NCBI GenBank assembly: GCA_027946555.1
Contig: JAPEVC010000150.1
Coordinates: 1 to 64,000, forward strand
Source: Gnomoniopsis sp. IMI 355080
Lineage: Eukaryota > Ascomycota > Sordariomycetes > Diaporthales > Gnomoniaceae
Direction of reading: 5' to 3'
DNA length: 64,000 bases
The position numbers and the translations under genes were made by a program. Each line of letters starts with the position of its first letter. Positions within the stretch are counted from its first letter, which is position 1. Shown piece after piece: positions 36,043 to 48,876 of this stretch. The notes under the pieces are model-generated. The model ran no database searches. It saw only the letters and a program-made list of their open reading frames with translations, and was not told the DNA's origin.

Positions 36043-38301
36043 TCACAGCTTCGCGCCGCTCTTCAACCTTGCCTCCTTCTCCTTGTCCCGCAACATACGC
36101 CTCAGGATCTTGCCGCTAGGACTCTTCGGCACAACGTCAATGAACTCGATGCCGCCTTCCAATCGCTTGTACCGTGCCTTGTGATCCGCAACGTACTTGT
36201 ACAGCGTCTTGGCCACCTCTTCGTCGCTCAAAGATTGAGCCGAGGCAGACTTGACGACAAACGCCTTGGGTACTTCGCCGGCGTATTGCTCGGGGACCTG
36301 GATGACTGCACAGTCGGCCACAAGGTCATGGCTGAGGAGATGAGCCTCTAGTTCGGCTGGTGCGACTTGGTGGCCCTTTTGTTTTTTTAAACAGGTATCG
36401 TTAGAATTTAAATTCCCTCGAGACTGGGGGTGTGGCTTGGCCGTGAATTTGACCGAAAGGGGGGGGGGATACCACCTACCTTGACTTTAATGAGCTCCTT
36501 GATGCGGTCTACAATGACGAGGTGCTCGGAACCTTTGGGCGACAAGCGCACCACGACCTCGTCACCGGTCCTCAGCCAACGGCCATCTGCATGATGCACA
36601 AAGGTCTCCGCCGTGGCTTTGGGGTTATTGAGATACCCCAGAACAATGTTCGGCCCTTGCACGTAAAGCTCGCCGGGCGTGTCGTAGCTCGTCACCTCCT
36701 TGCCTTCCGTATCTAGAATCTTGCATTTGATACCCGGCAGAACGGGCCCGGACGAGCCAGGCATACAGTCAGTACCCACCGTGCTCACGACACCGGGACT
36801 GCTCTCGGTCATGCCTGTTATTATGAAACGTCAGTATAGCTATCTATGCGTGGAATCTGATGAAATTAGGAGGGATACGCACCGTAACCTTGACGCACGA
36901 CCCAGTCGGGGAATATCTTTTTGACTCCCTCGATAGTCTCGAGTCCCAACGGGGCTGCGCCCGAGTAGATCCCATTGACACTCTTCAGGCTGTACTTTTC
37001 GCGGGTCTTGGTGTTGCTAAGCATCTGCACAATGATCGGCGGGACCTTTGAGACGGCCCTGTCAGTATGGTGGGAACGTGCGCAGAGCGGCCAAAGCGGG
37101 GGAAGAGGTGCTCACCAGATAGAGCATGTTGATGCTGTACTTGTCGATGACAGAAAGCATTTGGTCGAGCTCAAATTTGGGCAAAATGATGACTTCATCA
37201 CCAACAAACATGCACACATGCGCAATAATGGTGAGACCGTAGATGTGGCTGAGTGGCAAAAGGCCCAGTGCCGTCTGTGAGGGTCCTCCGAATTTATCTC
37301 TGCCCGCATTTTCAGCCATCGCCGCTTGAAGCACATTGCTGATCACATTGTGATGAGATATCAGCACGCCTTTCTGTAGTTTGGTTTCACTGTCAGCTAC
37401 TAGTACTACACACTCATAAATGATGACTCGAGCGCCGCCTGCTCTGCACCATAGCTTAAACCCAAGAGAACGAACACACTCACCGGCAGTCCCGAAGTCC
37501 CGCTAGAAAAGCAAATGAAGGCGACCTGTCGCACGCCCTGGCCCGGCAGCCATTGCAGCTTGGGTAACGGCGCAAGTTGTCGGCCTTCGTCGATGAGTTG
37601 TGCGACGCTCGTGAAGCCTGGAACTGGCTTGTAGCCAGTGAGCGGAGTATCGACAAGGAAGATGCGATCGCGCGGCAGGTTGACGGTCTCGGCCGCCTTG
37701 AGAGCTGTCTCGAGCAAAGGGCCGCCGCACGTGAACAGGACGGTGGCATTGGTCGCCTTGAGCTGGTACTCGAGTTCTTGCTGGTTGTACGACGCGCTGG
37801 CGGGTGTCACGATGCCGTTCAGCCGATGCACTGCGTGGGCTACTGAGATGTAGTCCATCTACGTTTTCCCTCTCCTCACATCAGTCCGGTGAAACTTTGA
37901 AGAAAACGTGTGTAGGTTTTTGATGGGAGGATCTCCCCCTCAATCGTGCCCAGTGCACACTCACCGCATTGATTGAGTAGATGCAAGCAATCTTCTCCCA
38001 CTCGGTCTCTTCCTGCTGCGGGACCCAGCCGGTGCGCTTGCTCAACGCCCTCGCAATCAATTCCACGCGCTCCCTGGCCTCTGTGGCCTTGACTGACTTT
38101 CCTGTCAAGCCACAGACAAAGCTGTTGACTTTGTCGCTTTTCTGAACTCGATACTGTTCATTGTATATGAAGTCCGGAAGGCTGACATCCTCTGGCGGAT
38201 CTGAAACGGGGGTCAATCAATGGATCCCGTCAACCAAGAACGGGCGCGGAGGACATACCGTAGGGCAGCTTAGTGAGAGATGGGGGCGAAGTGAACACCA
38301 T
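36043..38301 (-). CDS. Peroxisomal acyl-CoA ligase (4-coumarate:CoA ligase type)
   Basis: Seven exons can be joined on the minus strand from MVFTSPPSLTKLPY to a C-terminal GAKL. Adenylate-forming motifs are present in order: phosphate-binding loop FICFSSGTSGLP joined across an intron to KGVLISHHN; LPLSHIYGL; QGYG joined to MTESSPGVV; GELYVQGPNIVLGYLNN; WLRTGDEVV; DRIKELIKVK joined to GHQVAPAELEAHL; and the catalytic-lysine region PKSPSGKILRR. The final AKL is a canonical type 1 peroxisomal targeting signal. The family activates a carboxylic acid with ATP and transfers it to CoA. The substrate cannot be read from sequence; aromatic or medium-chain acids are typical. The gene is divergent from the P450 across about 1.9 kb. 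Confidence 0.92.
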
Positions 38302-40188
38302 TGTGAGTAAGGATCCGCCAATCAAATGGTCGAGGCACGAGAAGTGAATGGGGGTGGTTTGAGAAGAGTTCATAAAAGCAGTTGAGCAGAATGTAAGCAG
38401 AGCAATGCGGTTTCTGTTGGTTGCAGCTTTTGGGGGCCGGGAATTCACGTCCCCGCGGCGGTGGAGCCGGCTCTGTTGTTCGGATGCATGTCGTCGTTGG
38501 TGGCGACTAGGCTATATCTCGTTACTAGCAATAGCGTCAAAGGGATCTCCCGCGCTGGCTGGGTGGTTGGCAGCCAAGTCCCCCGGGGCCCCGGATATGG
38601 GCCCGCCTTGCACTCAAGGTGCCCAACAAGCGGGATAATTTCCCGGGGGGGGGGATGGAGAATGCTGGCGTGGTCTTTGCTGTTCCCGGGCGGACGGACA
38701 ACCTCGGCCCAGATCCCCAGATCCACAGCCTCACTGTGGTCAGGCGTGACGTGCCCGCGTCGATCAGTAAGCTTCACCGAGGCTATTTCTTAGCGCAGGC
38801 GGTGCTATGTATATATAACCAGGGTCGTCGAATCCAAATCACTCTCGTCAGCAGCGCAGGTGAAGTTTGGGGCGACTCGATCTGACGCGAAGCCATCTTT
38901 CCCCTTACATACATCAGGGTCAAATTTGATAGTGTAGCTATTACACATACATACTGACACGTTGGGGAAAACCGCACGAAAAGCTCGGAGCCTTCATTCG
39001 CCAACTTGCTCATGACTCTTTGTCTTTGGTCAAGACCAATGGTATGTACATGTACATGACAGTGGTGAATCTCCCGGAGGATCAAGGCTCGGGCCGTGGA
39101 CCCCCCTGAGCAGGCTATTCCGGCATGAGACAGGCCACAAATGATTTGTTATCATTGGTAGTAGATGGCATCTATGATAAGGTGAGTGCTCTCTATCGTG
39201 TACCAACAGCCCATGTTGAATACATATTGGACAGTGTATATCTTTGTCGATATTTCCAGCGAGGCTTTTCGAGATACCTAGAGCTCGCTTGCCCTGTGTG
39301 CCCTGTACACAGTAAGGATCGTTGTCGTATCTGCCGATCGTCCGGAATGTCGAAAGGATTGGTGTAATTGGTGCTTTCAATGCTCAACGGCCGCCCAGCC
39401 GATTTGCATCTGCGGCTTGGTGGGTACCCTCCATGGCCAAAAAGCACCCTTTTCTCTCCTCTGCAGTTAGAAAGCTACATGTAGCAAATGATCTAGATGG
39501 ATGGCAGCGACCTAGGTATATATAATGCAAGGTGCGTATTCAAAATGACAAAGCCCCAACTCACGAGTCACCACCGGCTCCACCCTCGATACCGACATTG
39601 GCCAATTCCACCCCAAACCGGTGAGAGCCGGCAGTGGCAGTTGTTCCCGTACTTGCAGCAACTAGAGCTAATCATTAACGTTTCTAGCCCTGCAAAACAC
39701 CACAACCGTCGACCTAGCCACTGGCTGCCTCGAGGTTATCTGCGGTGATACCCTCACCGATATCGTCATCCAGCGCACACCATCGGCTTGTTCGACGGGT
39801 GCGAGCAATGCAGGGTAGATGCCTACCTCAGGGAGTTACACTTGGCACGGGCTGTCTCCCCATGTCCCCACGAATGTGCTGCCCGCGACTCGCAACGCAC
39901 TGCGTTAGAAAATCAAGAACGAGCGACCATGGACGCGAGGGGTGGTGCATGCAGCATGGCCCAAAAATGGGGACCGTCCATTATTTCGTAAATTCTGACT
40001 GCACCCACCCACCCATGCTACGGAATATGCTAGTCTCCGTGAGGCCGGCCCTGGACTTGGTGTATGAGGTAATGATTTCTATGCTTCTATTATTTAAAGG
40101 ACAGCAGCCTACTTACTTTGGGATGGCGTTTGAGCACGAATAGAATAATTCAAACCAAAATACTTTGGTGCAAGAGTGAAAAAAAAAT
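38302..40188. other. Spacer between the divergent acyl-CoA ligase and P450 genes
   Basis: Must hold both promoters. A short open piece at 39692-39818 reads VDLATGCLEVICGDTLTDIV and looks slightly LysM-like, but no complete gene can be built around it. ACCTAGGTA occurs at 39510-39518 next to a TATATATAA stretch. Confidence 0.45.
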
Positions 40189-42286
40189 ATGTCTGACCTT
40201 CTTCTGCCCTGGGCCGGACCCCTCCATGGGGGCTCTGTCTCTATCGTCCAGCTACTGCTGTTCCTCGGAACCCTGGTAATAAACTTCCTATCCGAAACCA
40301 CTTATCTGGTCAGTGGACGATGCTGGTGTACTAACCATACCTTTTGCAGACACTTGGAGGTCTTGTATCTAATGTAGTCTACAACCTCTTTTTGCATCCG
40401 CTGCGCCATCATCCAGGCCCTCTACTGTGGGCGGCGTTCCGCTTTCCGCACACTTACTACACTTTTAACGGCAAACTGCCTTTCAAGGTATTGGAATTGC
40501 ACAAGAAATATGGTACGCACTACTTTCTTGCTTTGACGCTCGAATCTTTCCAACTTCTCCGAACGAGCTGGGCTACTAACATCTTTGATTGCGCTCCAAA
40601 GGCAGCGTCATCCGCATCACTCCAAATGATCTCTCGTATCAGGAACCCAACGCCTGGAAAGAGATCATGGGTCACAGAAAGGCTGGGCAACAAGAGAATG
40701 ACAAAGAGTTCTACTACCGCCAACCCAGCTTGGAAAACATCGTCGGGGCTTATAAGGACAAGCACAATATGATGCGCCGTTCTTTGTCCGCGGCCTTCTC
40801 TGCTCAGGCTATGGAGAATCAGCAACCACTCATCCAGACCTACATCAACCTGTTCATCCAGAGAATGCACGAGAATGTAGCCAAGGGCAATACGGTCGAT
40901 ATGGTCAGCTGGTTCAACTGGACCACTTTTGATATCATTGGCGATCTGGCTTTCGGCGAACCTTTTGGGTGCTTGGAATCATCGTCAATGCATCCTTGGA
41001 TCGCGCAGCTCTTTGATTCTGTTTCTTTCCAAGTCTTTGGTTCCGAACTGTCAAGATACCCCCTCATCGGCGCCATCCTGCCAAAATTACTACCGCCAAA
41101 ATTCGCCAAGGCAAAGGAAGCACGTGGGCAATTTGCCGCCGAGAAAGTTGACAGGCGCATTGCTCGCGGTGAAAGGCCTGATCTCATTGGAGCAATGTTG
41201 AAAAAGAAGGAGGTAAGCAAAGTCCAAGAAGGCTTCCCAAGACTCGACATTCGAGAAGAACCCCAATCACACAGACATATCTTTTTTTTTTTTTGGGATG
41301 AGCCTGAGACTGATCAGCATGTAGCACTTCACCGACCGAGAGGTCTGGAACAATGCCGACGCTCTAATTGTTGCTGGCAGCGAGACCACGGCTACCACAC
41401 TATCCGCCACTACTGTACGAAATACCACCTACGCACCACACCTCCCCACTTCTCCCACACCATACTGCATAGATATATATAGCTGACTCGAAATTTTTCA
41501 TCTACGCCAGTACTATCTCGCAAAGCATCCGGACATCCAGGCAAAGCTTGCAGCTGAAGTGCGAGGTGCTTTCGCAAGTGAGGAGGACATCAACATCCAC
41601 TCCGTCCAAAAGCTACCCTACATGCTAGCCGTCTTGAACGAGGCCCTGAGAATCTTCCCTCCTGCTCCCACTGCATTGCCACGAAGCACTCCACCTGAAG
41701 GCGCCAGTATTTGTGGTGAATTCATCCCTGGCGGGGTAAGTGGTTCCAACTCGTACACACCAACACACACCCACACATTTCACACAAATCCTCTCTCATC
41801 CACGCTCTCTTGTATTCCGGCGCTCCCACGCGCCTACATACTCTGAATCTTTAATTTTCTAACTTGTAATAATACAGACGGGTCTGCACATCTTTCAATG
41901 GGCTCTGTTCCATAACCCCGAGCTCTGGGCCGATCCTGAAGAATATGTTCCTGAGCGATGGCTAGGCACGGACCCACGGTACGAGAAGGACGAGCGAGAG
42001 GCTTTGAAGCCTTTCTCCTTTGGGCCGCGAGATTGTATCGGCAAGAAGTGAGTAGCGACTCCACGCAAAAGTACTCGCCAATTCCGTTCTTTGACTGACC
42101 AAACGCAATTACAGTCTGGCATACACTGAGATGCGCATCATCATGTCCCGGCTCATCTGGAACTTCGAGTGGACACTAGTCGACGATGGTGTCTCCCCGA
42201 CGTGGGCAGACAACCAGGATATCCATCTGCTGTGGCACAAGCCCGCGCTGAATATCAAACTCAAGGAACGTGTGGTATCCAACTAG
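40189..42286 (+). CDS. Cytochrome P450 monooxygenase
   Basis: Seven exons (40189-40308, 40350-40512, 40602-41212, 41325-41414, 41511-41735, 41878-42047, 42115-42286) join in frame to 516 residues. An N-terminal hydrophobic helix (VQLLLFLGTLVINFL) anchors it in the ER. Further on are FLHPLRHHPGPLLW, the I-helix oxygen-activation motif ALIVAGSETTATTL, the ExxR helix (NEALRIFPP), the PERW motif, and the heme loop FSFGPRDCIGKN with the Cys ligand. The general pattern resembles fungal P450s such as the trichothecene C-15 hydroxylase group, but the substrate is unknown. The first intron is only 41 bases, with an exact TACTAAC branch site. Intron 3 carries a run of 13 T. Confidence 0.94.
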
Positions 42287-43042
42287 GTATATGTGCATGC
42301 TGCACATATACGGTGGATGGTGGTGCCGGCGAGACAGTACGTTCCGTGGAAACTTCTAGGGGCGGACCGTCTGACTCACTGGGGGCTGCTTGACATTCTC
42401 ACAATTATTTACAGGTTTTGTGTCAACCAGCCCCCGCCTGATGTGTTGGAGAGAGGCAGCGATTTTATTTCGGAAAAGTAAATTGGAAGGTTAAACCGAG
42501 GGAAATTAAATTGGATGGTGGAAATGAGGGAGACTGGAAACAACTCATAGATTATAGATAGATGTCACGACCCTGGAGCGTTTTCAATTTACAGGCCTTA
42601 TAGCGCCAGTCGCCAGAACTGCGAACGTCCCTGCTACGATTTCACCTTCACAGTAGATACATATGTACGTAGGTATTAACCAGGTGTATCGCCGAGAATA
42701 GACTAGCTTGTGATTTCAGAGCTGCATATACATGACATCAAATTTACTCCAATGAGAGACCATACACTCTGTGTCACCATACATGCTCCCATCTATCCAT
42801 GGATCTCAAGCTGCCAAATTTTCACGCTCCGCTTTCCATCTTGGCTTCTCCACGTCTCCATATCCTCACATGTACAGAACCCGGTCGTATGGTTTAGATG
42901 CGTTCAGGCGCTTGACTTACGGAACAATAAAGTTTTGAAACATCTTTCGTGCACACAATTCGACATCAACAAGATACACGAATTCTACTTGGCTGCATAA
43001 CACGATGATCAAAACTGCCAAATCAGAGATTCGGAGACCATC
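42287..43042. other. Intergenic
   Basis: No gene seen in this 756-base spacer. It contains the P450 3' flank and the HET gene 5' flank, and is moderately AT-rich. Confidence 0.5.
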
Positions 43043-45290
43043 ATGACGACATTGTTGGCTGATTATCACTCCTGCAAATACTGCAGCACGTTTGTTCTTG
43101 ATGTAGAAAACACTCGCTACTGCGGTGAGATTGTACCGACATCAAGCGCAGCCAATGAAGCAATTCTATATTCCAACCTCAGCCTTGCCGAAATTGGAAG
43201 GGGTCGCTCCGAGAATTGCAAATTCTTTGACTGGCTTGTTTCGCAATGGAGACTCGTCGATGACAAAAGATTTCATGAATTGATGGATGGGGGGGATGCC
43301 TTGTTCTTATATGCGGTCACCTATAGCGTGTCTATGATGGACCGCTTGCCAATGGACGAGATAGACTTCTTCGGCCTCTGGGATGGCAAGAGCCTTGGGT
43401 CATCCGCCCTTCCAAAGTGCCTCCTTCGTACCAATGCGCCGATTGACGTCCTCACTCCCAAAGGTTTGTACACCATCTGTTTTCCACCCAACAGCTTTGA
43501 CGAGAACTCTATGCGCTAATCAAACGATCGTTTCATAAGGAGATATCGCAGATGCCTCGATATTGAACCGACCGGTAAATGCCAATATAGGATCTCCAGA
43601 GAACCTCGTTCGCGCACGATCTTGGCTTCTGGCATGCCTGACCACCCACCCCCAGTGTCCAAAACCATCGCCATCGCCCACATTCATGCCAACGCGCATA
43701 CTCAAGCTATGTGTCGATGATTCCAAAACGAACTATTCGATTCGAATTTGTATTAATGAAAATCCATCCCAGTATGTAGCCCTCAGCTACTGTTGGGGCG
43801 GTGACCAGGCTTACAAGACGACTCGAAATCGAATACAATCAGGGAAGCTGGATTTAGATTGGGAAAAAATTCCCAAGACAATACAAGATGCTGTCAAAGT
43901 CACTATTGCATTGGGTCAAGAATACCTCTGGGTCGATTCTTTTTGCATTGTTCAAGATGACTCCAATGACTTTGCGGTGCAAATGGCAGATGTCCCAAGC
44001 ATATACAGAAAAGCCACTTTCACCATAGCAGCTTCTCGCACAGCAAACGCATCAGAGGGTTTCTTGCAGGATATCAATCTCGATCAGGACACATCTCTTG
44101 CGGTACAGCTGCCGTTCCAATGTCCCGATGGTAGAGTTGGAAGCGCATACGTCACGAGCATAGCCAAAAGTCGCAATGCAGAGCCCATCGACTATCGCGC
44201 CTGGACATTGCAAGAGTCTTACTTGCCATCTCGCCTCTTGATTTTTGGAAGCCGTCAGCTTCGGTGGCAATGTCACGAATCGCGCATGGAGGATGGATTT
44301 GCCGATGGGTGGAAAAGAGGATATAATCCAGAAGACTCCGAATTACTATTACCTACATCGTATCCCGAAGTTGAAAAAGGTTTCAGCTCGGCCGCAAGAG
44401 GCGGACTGTCAGAGACTGATCGATATATATCTGCAATTTCCAGTTGGATGTATACAATACCAGCGTATACGAGTCGAAACCTCACATGCGCCAAAGACCG
44501 GTCTTGGGCGTTTTCTGGCGTAGCAGAGGCGTGGAGTGCTGTCATTCAAGATGAGTATCTTGCAGGACATTGGAGGAAATCACTTCCTAGCAGCCTACTA
44601 TGGCACATAAAAACGAAAGACGGGCCGGGATTCGGAAAAGAAGATGAGATACCCGGACTCCACGCACGAATAGACGAGTATATCGCACCGTCATGGTCGT
44701 GGACATCTGTTCTTGGTCGCGCCAGTTTTCTTTATGCTCAAGCAGCAAGATCGGGCATGAATCTTGATCTACTGGGTGACCCGGCTGTCGAGCTCATCGA
44801 GCCCAAGGCTCGCTATGGCGCCGTGAAATATGGCCATCTTATCGTTCAAGGAAGAGTTCGGAATGCAGTGTATTATGGATCCATGTCAGGGAAGGAAACA
44901 AATGTTCGGCTTGAAAGTTTACCGTCGGATGAAATGGTGGATTACAGCTTCGTCATCACCACAGTGTACCCCGACGCCATAGAACCAGAGTTTCTGGCAC
45001 AGCGACAAGCGAAGCCGAGCCCAATTAACGTTCGTCTCCTTGAGGTAGGCCGCTGTATGACATCTGGTAAACGGGGCCCAGTTGGTCTCGTTCTTCGAGA
45101 AACTGGGACATGTCAACGAGGTATGAGTTTTGAACATCGAATGTTCAAGCGGCTGGGCATGTTTCACATCGACGAGAAAGCCATCAAGAAACGACCCGCG
45201 AGCTTCGATTCACAAGATTGGAACCACAGAGTGAAACTGGAACTGAGTTGGTTTGTTGGATGTGACCGAGAGGTCATGAAAATTGAGTAG
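43043..45290 (+). CDS. HET-domain (heterokaryon incompatibility) protein
   Basis: Two exons (43043-43463 and 43552-45290) give 719 residues; the phase-1 join makes LTPKDASILN. The HET domain starts near the middle of the protein with YVALSYCWGGD, then EYLWVDSFCIVQDD, IYRKATFTIAAS and AWTLQESYLPSRLLIFG. These are the three classical HET blocks. The N-terminal ~200 residues begin with a Cys-rich patch (CKYCSTFVLDVENTRYCG), and the C-terminal ~350 residues include the WSWTSV motif often seen in this family. HET proteins trigger programmed cell death or allorecognition on fusion of unlike hyphae; many paralogues have no known role. No NACHT or TIR domain is attached. The role of this copy is unknown. 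Confidence 0.93.
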
Positions 45291-45966
45291 GCAAAGGGAT
45301 GTTCTCTGGAAACTCTCAACGTACCTGGGTACCTACATAGAAATTAGGTTGGTTGTCTCTGTGAGTCAAGCGGCCGATGCTTCGAGGTCATCCGCGTGAA
45401 GGACGACGAAACCGGCTATGAAGTTGGAGAAGACGCTTACAGCGACCCTATCATATTGAAGATTGTCCGTAGTTGCCCTTGTAATGCCAATCTTGAGTTT
45501 TGTTGTGAGTCTAAAACTATGACCTGTCATAACACTTTTGACCTAAGATCTCCCCAACTGCTTCACGCACGAAACACGGGATCTGAGTCGTATGTTGTTT
45601 ATAGGTGGCTCCGGTGCCAATTTTTGCGGTAATGTATCTGGTTTTCCGTAGGGACGCGCATCTAGATGTCCGCACGGAGTACTCATCAAGTGACACTTTG
45701 TCGCACTGCCGGAGGGTAGACATAAATCGGGGTTTTTCAAGTAAACAGACTATGCGAATCTAAGACCATGAAGTATAGCCACTACTACTGGTCTCGGTGG
45801 TCCTTTATTAGATCGTTGACACATTCAAAATGGCACGAAGTGGGATAGCGTGAGAAGCTCCAAGTGGCCAGACAAGATCAAGTCTCAAAATTATCTGACA
45901 GGCGAAATGGACGACCATGCTACAATATATCACTGTAACATGATCGATCCTATATTTCCAGGTCGC
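45291..45966. other. Intergenic between convergent HET and MRJP-like genes
   Basis: No gene seen. The two neighbours converge, so this holds both 3' ends. GTACCTGGGTACCTACATAG at 45321-45340 is one of the ACCT/AGGT patches. Confidence 0.5.
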
Positions 45967-47813
45967 TTATGTCAAAATCACCTTACTCCCGCCGTTCGGC
46001 AACTTTGCCCGGAACAGTGCATATGGCTTGACTCGGCGATCGGTCCCAGGATATGTACCTCCAGTCAAGTGAAGTTGATTCACAGTGAAGTATAGGTATC
46101 CATCCGTTGATGTCGCGACTGTGAAGTATATCAGCACTGTATTGAATAGCGCACGGGCCTCACCATAAAAATGCTCCACTCACATGTGTCTGACCAGTTT
46201 ATGCGTGGATCTCGGACAAAGGTTTGGACAGTGCCGTTCGCCGGGTTGAACGCTACCACGGCGTTTTGCTCAAAGTTGCCCATATATATGAACCCATTAC
46301 TATCCGTCTCAAACCCATCGCTGAACCCCTTTTGCCCTCGGTAAGCAGTCCCTTGCTGCGCCCGCAACTCGCTCGCTGGACTCGACGTATCTCGCAGCAA
46401 GGCCGTCGGGACACTGTACAGCCTCCGCGAGCTCAGTGGGCAAAAGAACAGGTCCTCGCCATCTGCAGAGAGCGCAATCCCATCCGACCCGATGGGGAAG
46501 TATGTCGCCTCCGAAGAGGTAGCGTCATAGTAATAAATCGATTGCCCACTGACCCAGCCGACAAAGCCAGCATCGGGTCGTACTGCTTCGGTGGCACTCA
46601 CGTGCCGCCAGCTCTCCCCTGTGCCGAGGTCGACGATGATCAAGCCGTTGCGGCCTTCGCTACTGGAATCCGTGATGTAGGCGACTCCCTTCCCGGTCGA
46701 GGTGACTGCCGGACGGAGGTCGAAGCGCACGTCGTTGAGATAGGAATCGGGAAACGCCACGGTCTGCTCAGGAGGTCAGAACCTTTTATATGGAATCTCT
46801 ATTGCTTGGGTTGGAGGACTCCATTGTATTTTCAAGGACAATTTGATAGTAGCTTGCTTTCAAGATGGTATTGGACTCACCTGTGGGAACAAAATAGTCT
46901 GGAAGATTTGGTCTGTCGAGAGGTCAACTCCTACAAGTTTGGGTCCTCCGTACTATTGTATTCGTTAGCTGGGTTGATGCCCTTGCTCATATTCCCTGTC
47001 ACTCACTGCGGACTGGACCAGTGTCTTTCCGCCCGGCGTAAATACGCGACCTGTGTCCAGAATCCAGAGTCTGTCGATGGGATCTACCACCACCGACTGG
47101 ACACCGATAAGGTAGTCCTGATAATTGGCGCCAGCTGAGTTCGAGTTATTAGAGAGCTTATACTGTGACAATCTAGGTCGCTCGTTGTCTTACTAGGAGG
47201 AGTAGTTGTATAGTTGATGGCCCCGCCTTGGTTGTTTAATCATTGTCAGCAGGAACTTTAAGCCACGAACACCCGTCCCAAATGCCAGTTGGTCCTCATG
47301 GACTCGAAAACTCTGTGATCTCATGGGAGAATGGGCTCCGCGATACTGATCACTTACCTGGGGGAGAATTGATCTCTCGTGACGGGTACGGGGCCTCGGT
47401 TGTGGTTCTTGTCAGTTCGCCAACAGTGTACACATTGTTGCTTCCATTGTATACATTCAAAGGATCGAGACCTAATTCTCGAGTTAGTTGTAGGCTCGGA
47501 TCATTTACGTCTCACGTCCCTTCCCCAGGGAGGGTTCTGTCGGTGGTATATACCTCCAGGATAGTTGGAGAACAGTCGACCAGTGCTAGAGACCGCGATT
47601 CCTTGGGTTATGTTTTCAGCCTATGTCCCTCTTGGTAGCAGGGAATTGAATTGTGTACATACCTGTCGGCCATTGGCCAAAGTATGCGTGAACAACTTCC
47701 AGCTCTGGTCCAGCCCTCTCAGAATCCGTCAGGAACGAAAAGTTCTGACAGCTCGCGCATTTGAGGAGCGCTGTTATAGCGAACGTGACGGCTTCTATCC
47801 TCATCGTTATCAT
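45967..47813 (-). CDS. Secreted major royal jelly protein/yellow-family protein
   Basis: Eight short exons join in frame. The start is 47813 or, three codons later, 47804; both give a signal peptide (RIEAVTFAITALLKCASC). Conserved MRJP/yellow blocks follow: HAYFGQWPTG, GIAVSSTGRLFSNYPG, INSPPG, VQSVVVDPIDRLWILDTGR, GGPKLVGVDLSTDQIF, YLNDVRFDLRP, AYITDSSSEGRNGLIIVDL, SDGIALSADGEDLFFCPL, and a last exon with LYFTVNQLHL and DRRVKPYALFRAKL. The family is a six-bladed propeller first known from insects and found patchily in fungi and bacteria; its chemistry in fungi is not established. It is the most intron-dense gene here, so if it was acquired by transfer the event is old. Confidence 0.9.
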
Positions 47814-48876
47814 ATATCGATCACGTTAGATAAGTTTGGCAAAGAATTTATGACGGCCACTCAACTTTTCGTAGAAGAGCGGGGACGTGATTGATTTCGA
47901 AAGTTAGAACTTCACAGGACATCACTTTCTATTGTATTCCTACGGTATCCTTTAGTAATATAAATCATGACGTCCGTCATAACCTACCATTTCTTTTTGC
48001 TAATACTACCCAAGGTGGAGATGACGGAATAAAGATGAAGGGTGGGAAAGACGGCTAGATGCACATGTGGTTCGTCCCATGGAGATCTCCAAACTACCAA
48101 AGTATCTCCAAGCATCCATGACCCCTACCTACATATCTCCGCCTCGAATAAACGGGGTTTTGCTCGGCATTCACATACCCAGGCTTATTAATCTCCAATG
48201 AATCACCTTATAAGGTATCCATAATTTCCTGCCTGTCGTATACCCTTGCTGAGCTTCTACATTACAACCTAGGTTTTGGCTCGCTTTGCTGCAATAGCCA
48301 CAAATCACGACAACCCCTGATGTTGTTAAACTGGGTAACTTCCATCTTCTTCCACATTCTCTTCTATTGTGGCAAGAACCCCGGGCCTTGAGATATGGTC
48401 ACTGATGTGTGTTTAGTCGTCTCGAAGCTTCCTCTGGCATATTGATCATGAATGGTCCCATGTACACATCGAGGTACTCAATTCGAACGCTATGAACAGT
48501 TGGCACGAAATATTTCGGCCTTGCCTTGTCGACGTGTGATTATGCCTGCTACCAGGTGCGTGGCACTGACTTGTGACTAGTGTCTGTCTGATTGAGGGTC
48601 CACGATTGAACCAAAGAAAAATGGAGTAATGAGCTACCTGAAATCGCTGAATTTGAACCCTCATCATTTCCACAAGGAGCTTCCTCATCTCTTCTAGGTT
48701 GCTTCTACGTTACGCAAAGTGACAATCTTCGAAGCATCATATCCCGGGGTTGCCATCAGCTCACTCGGCACTGACATAAGATCGAGGGATACCGGATTTC
48801 TTTTCACCTCTCAGGCTGTGACGCATTCGATGGTGGTAAACGATAAAGAAGCGCCCCGTTGGTAGACTCGCAGAGA
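47814..48876. other. Intergenic
   Basis: 5' flank of the MRJP-like gene. No credible gene is seen. Confidence 0.5.

Noticed and set aside
46224..47138. 304-residue open frame on the plus strand
   Set aside because: Antisense to several exons and introns of the MRJP-like gene, whose exons join in frame with conserved motifs.
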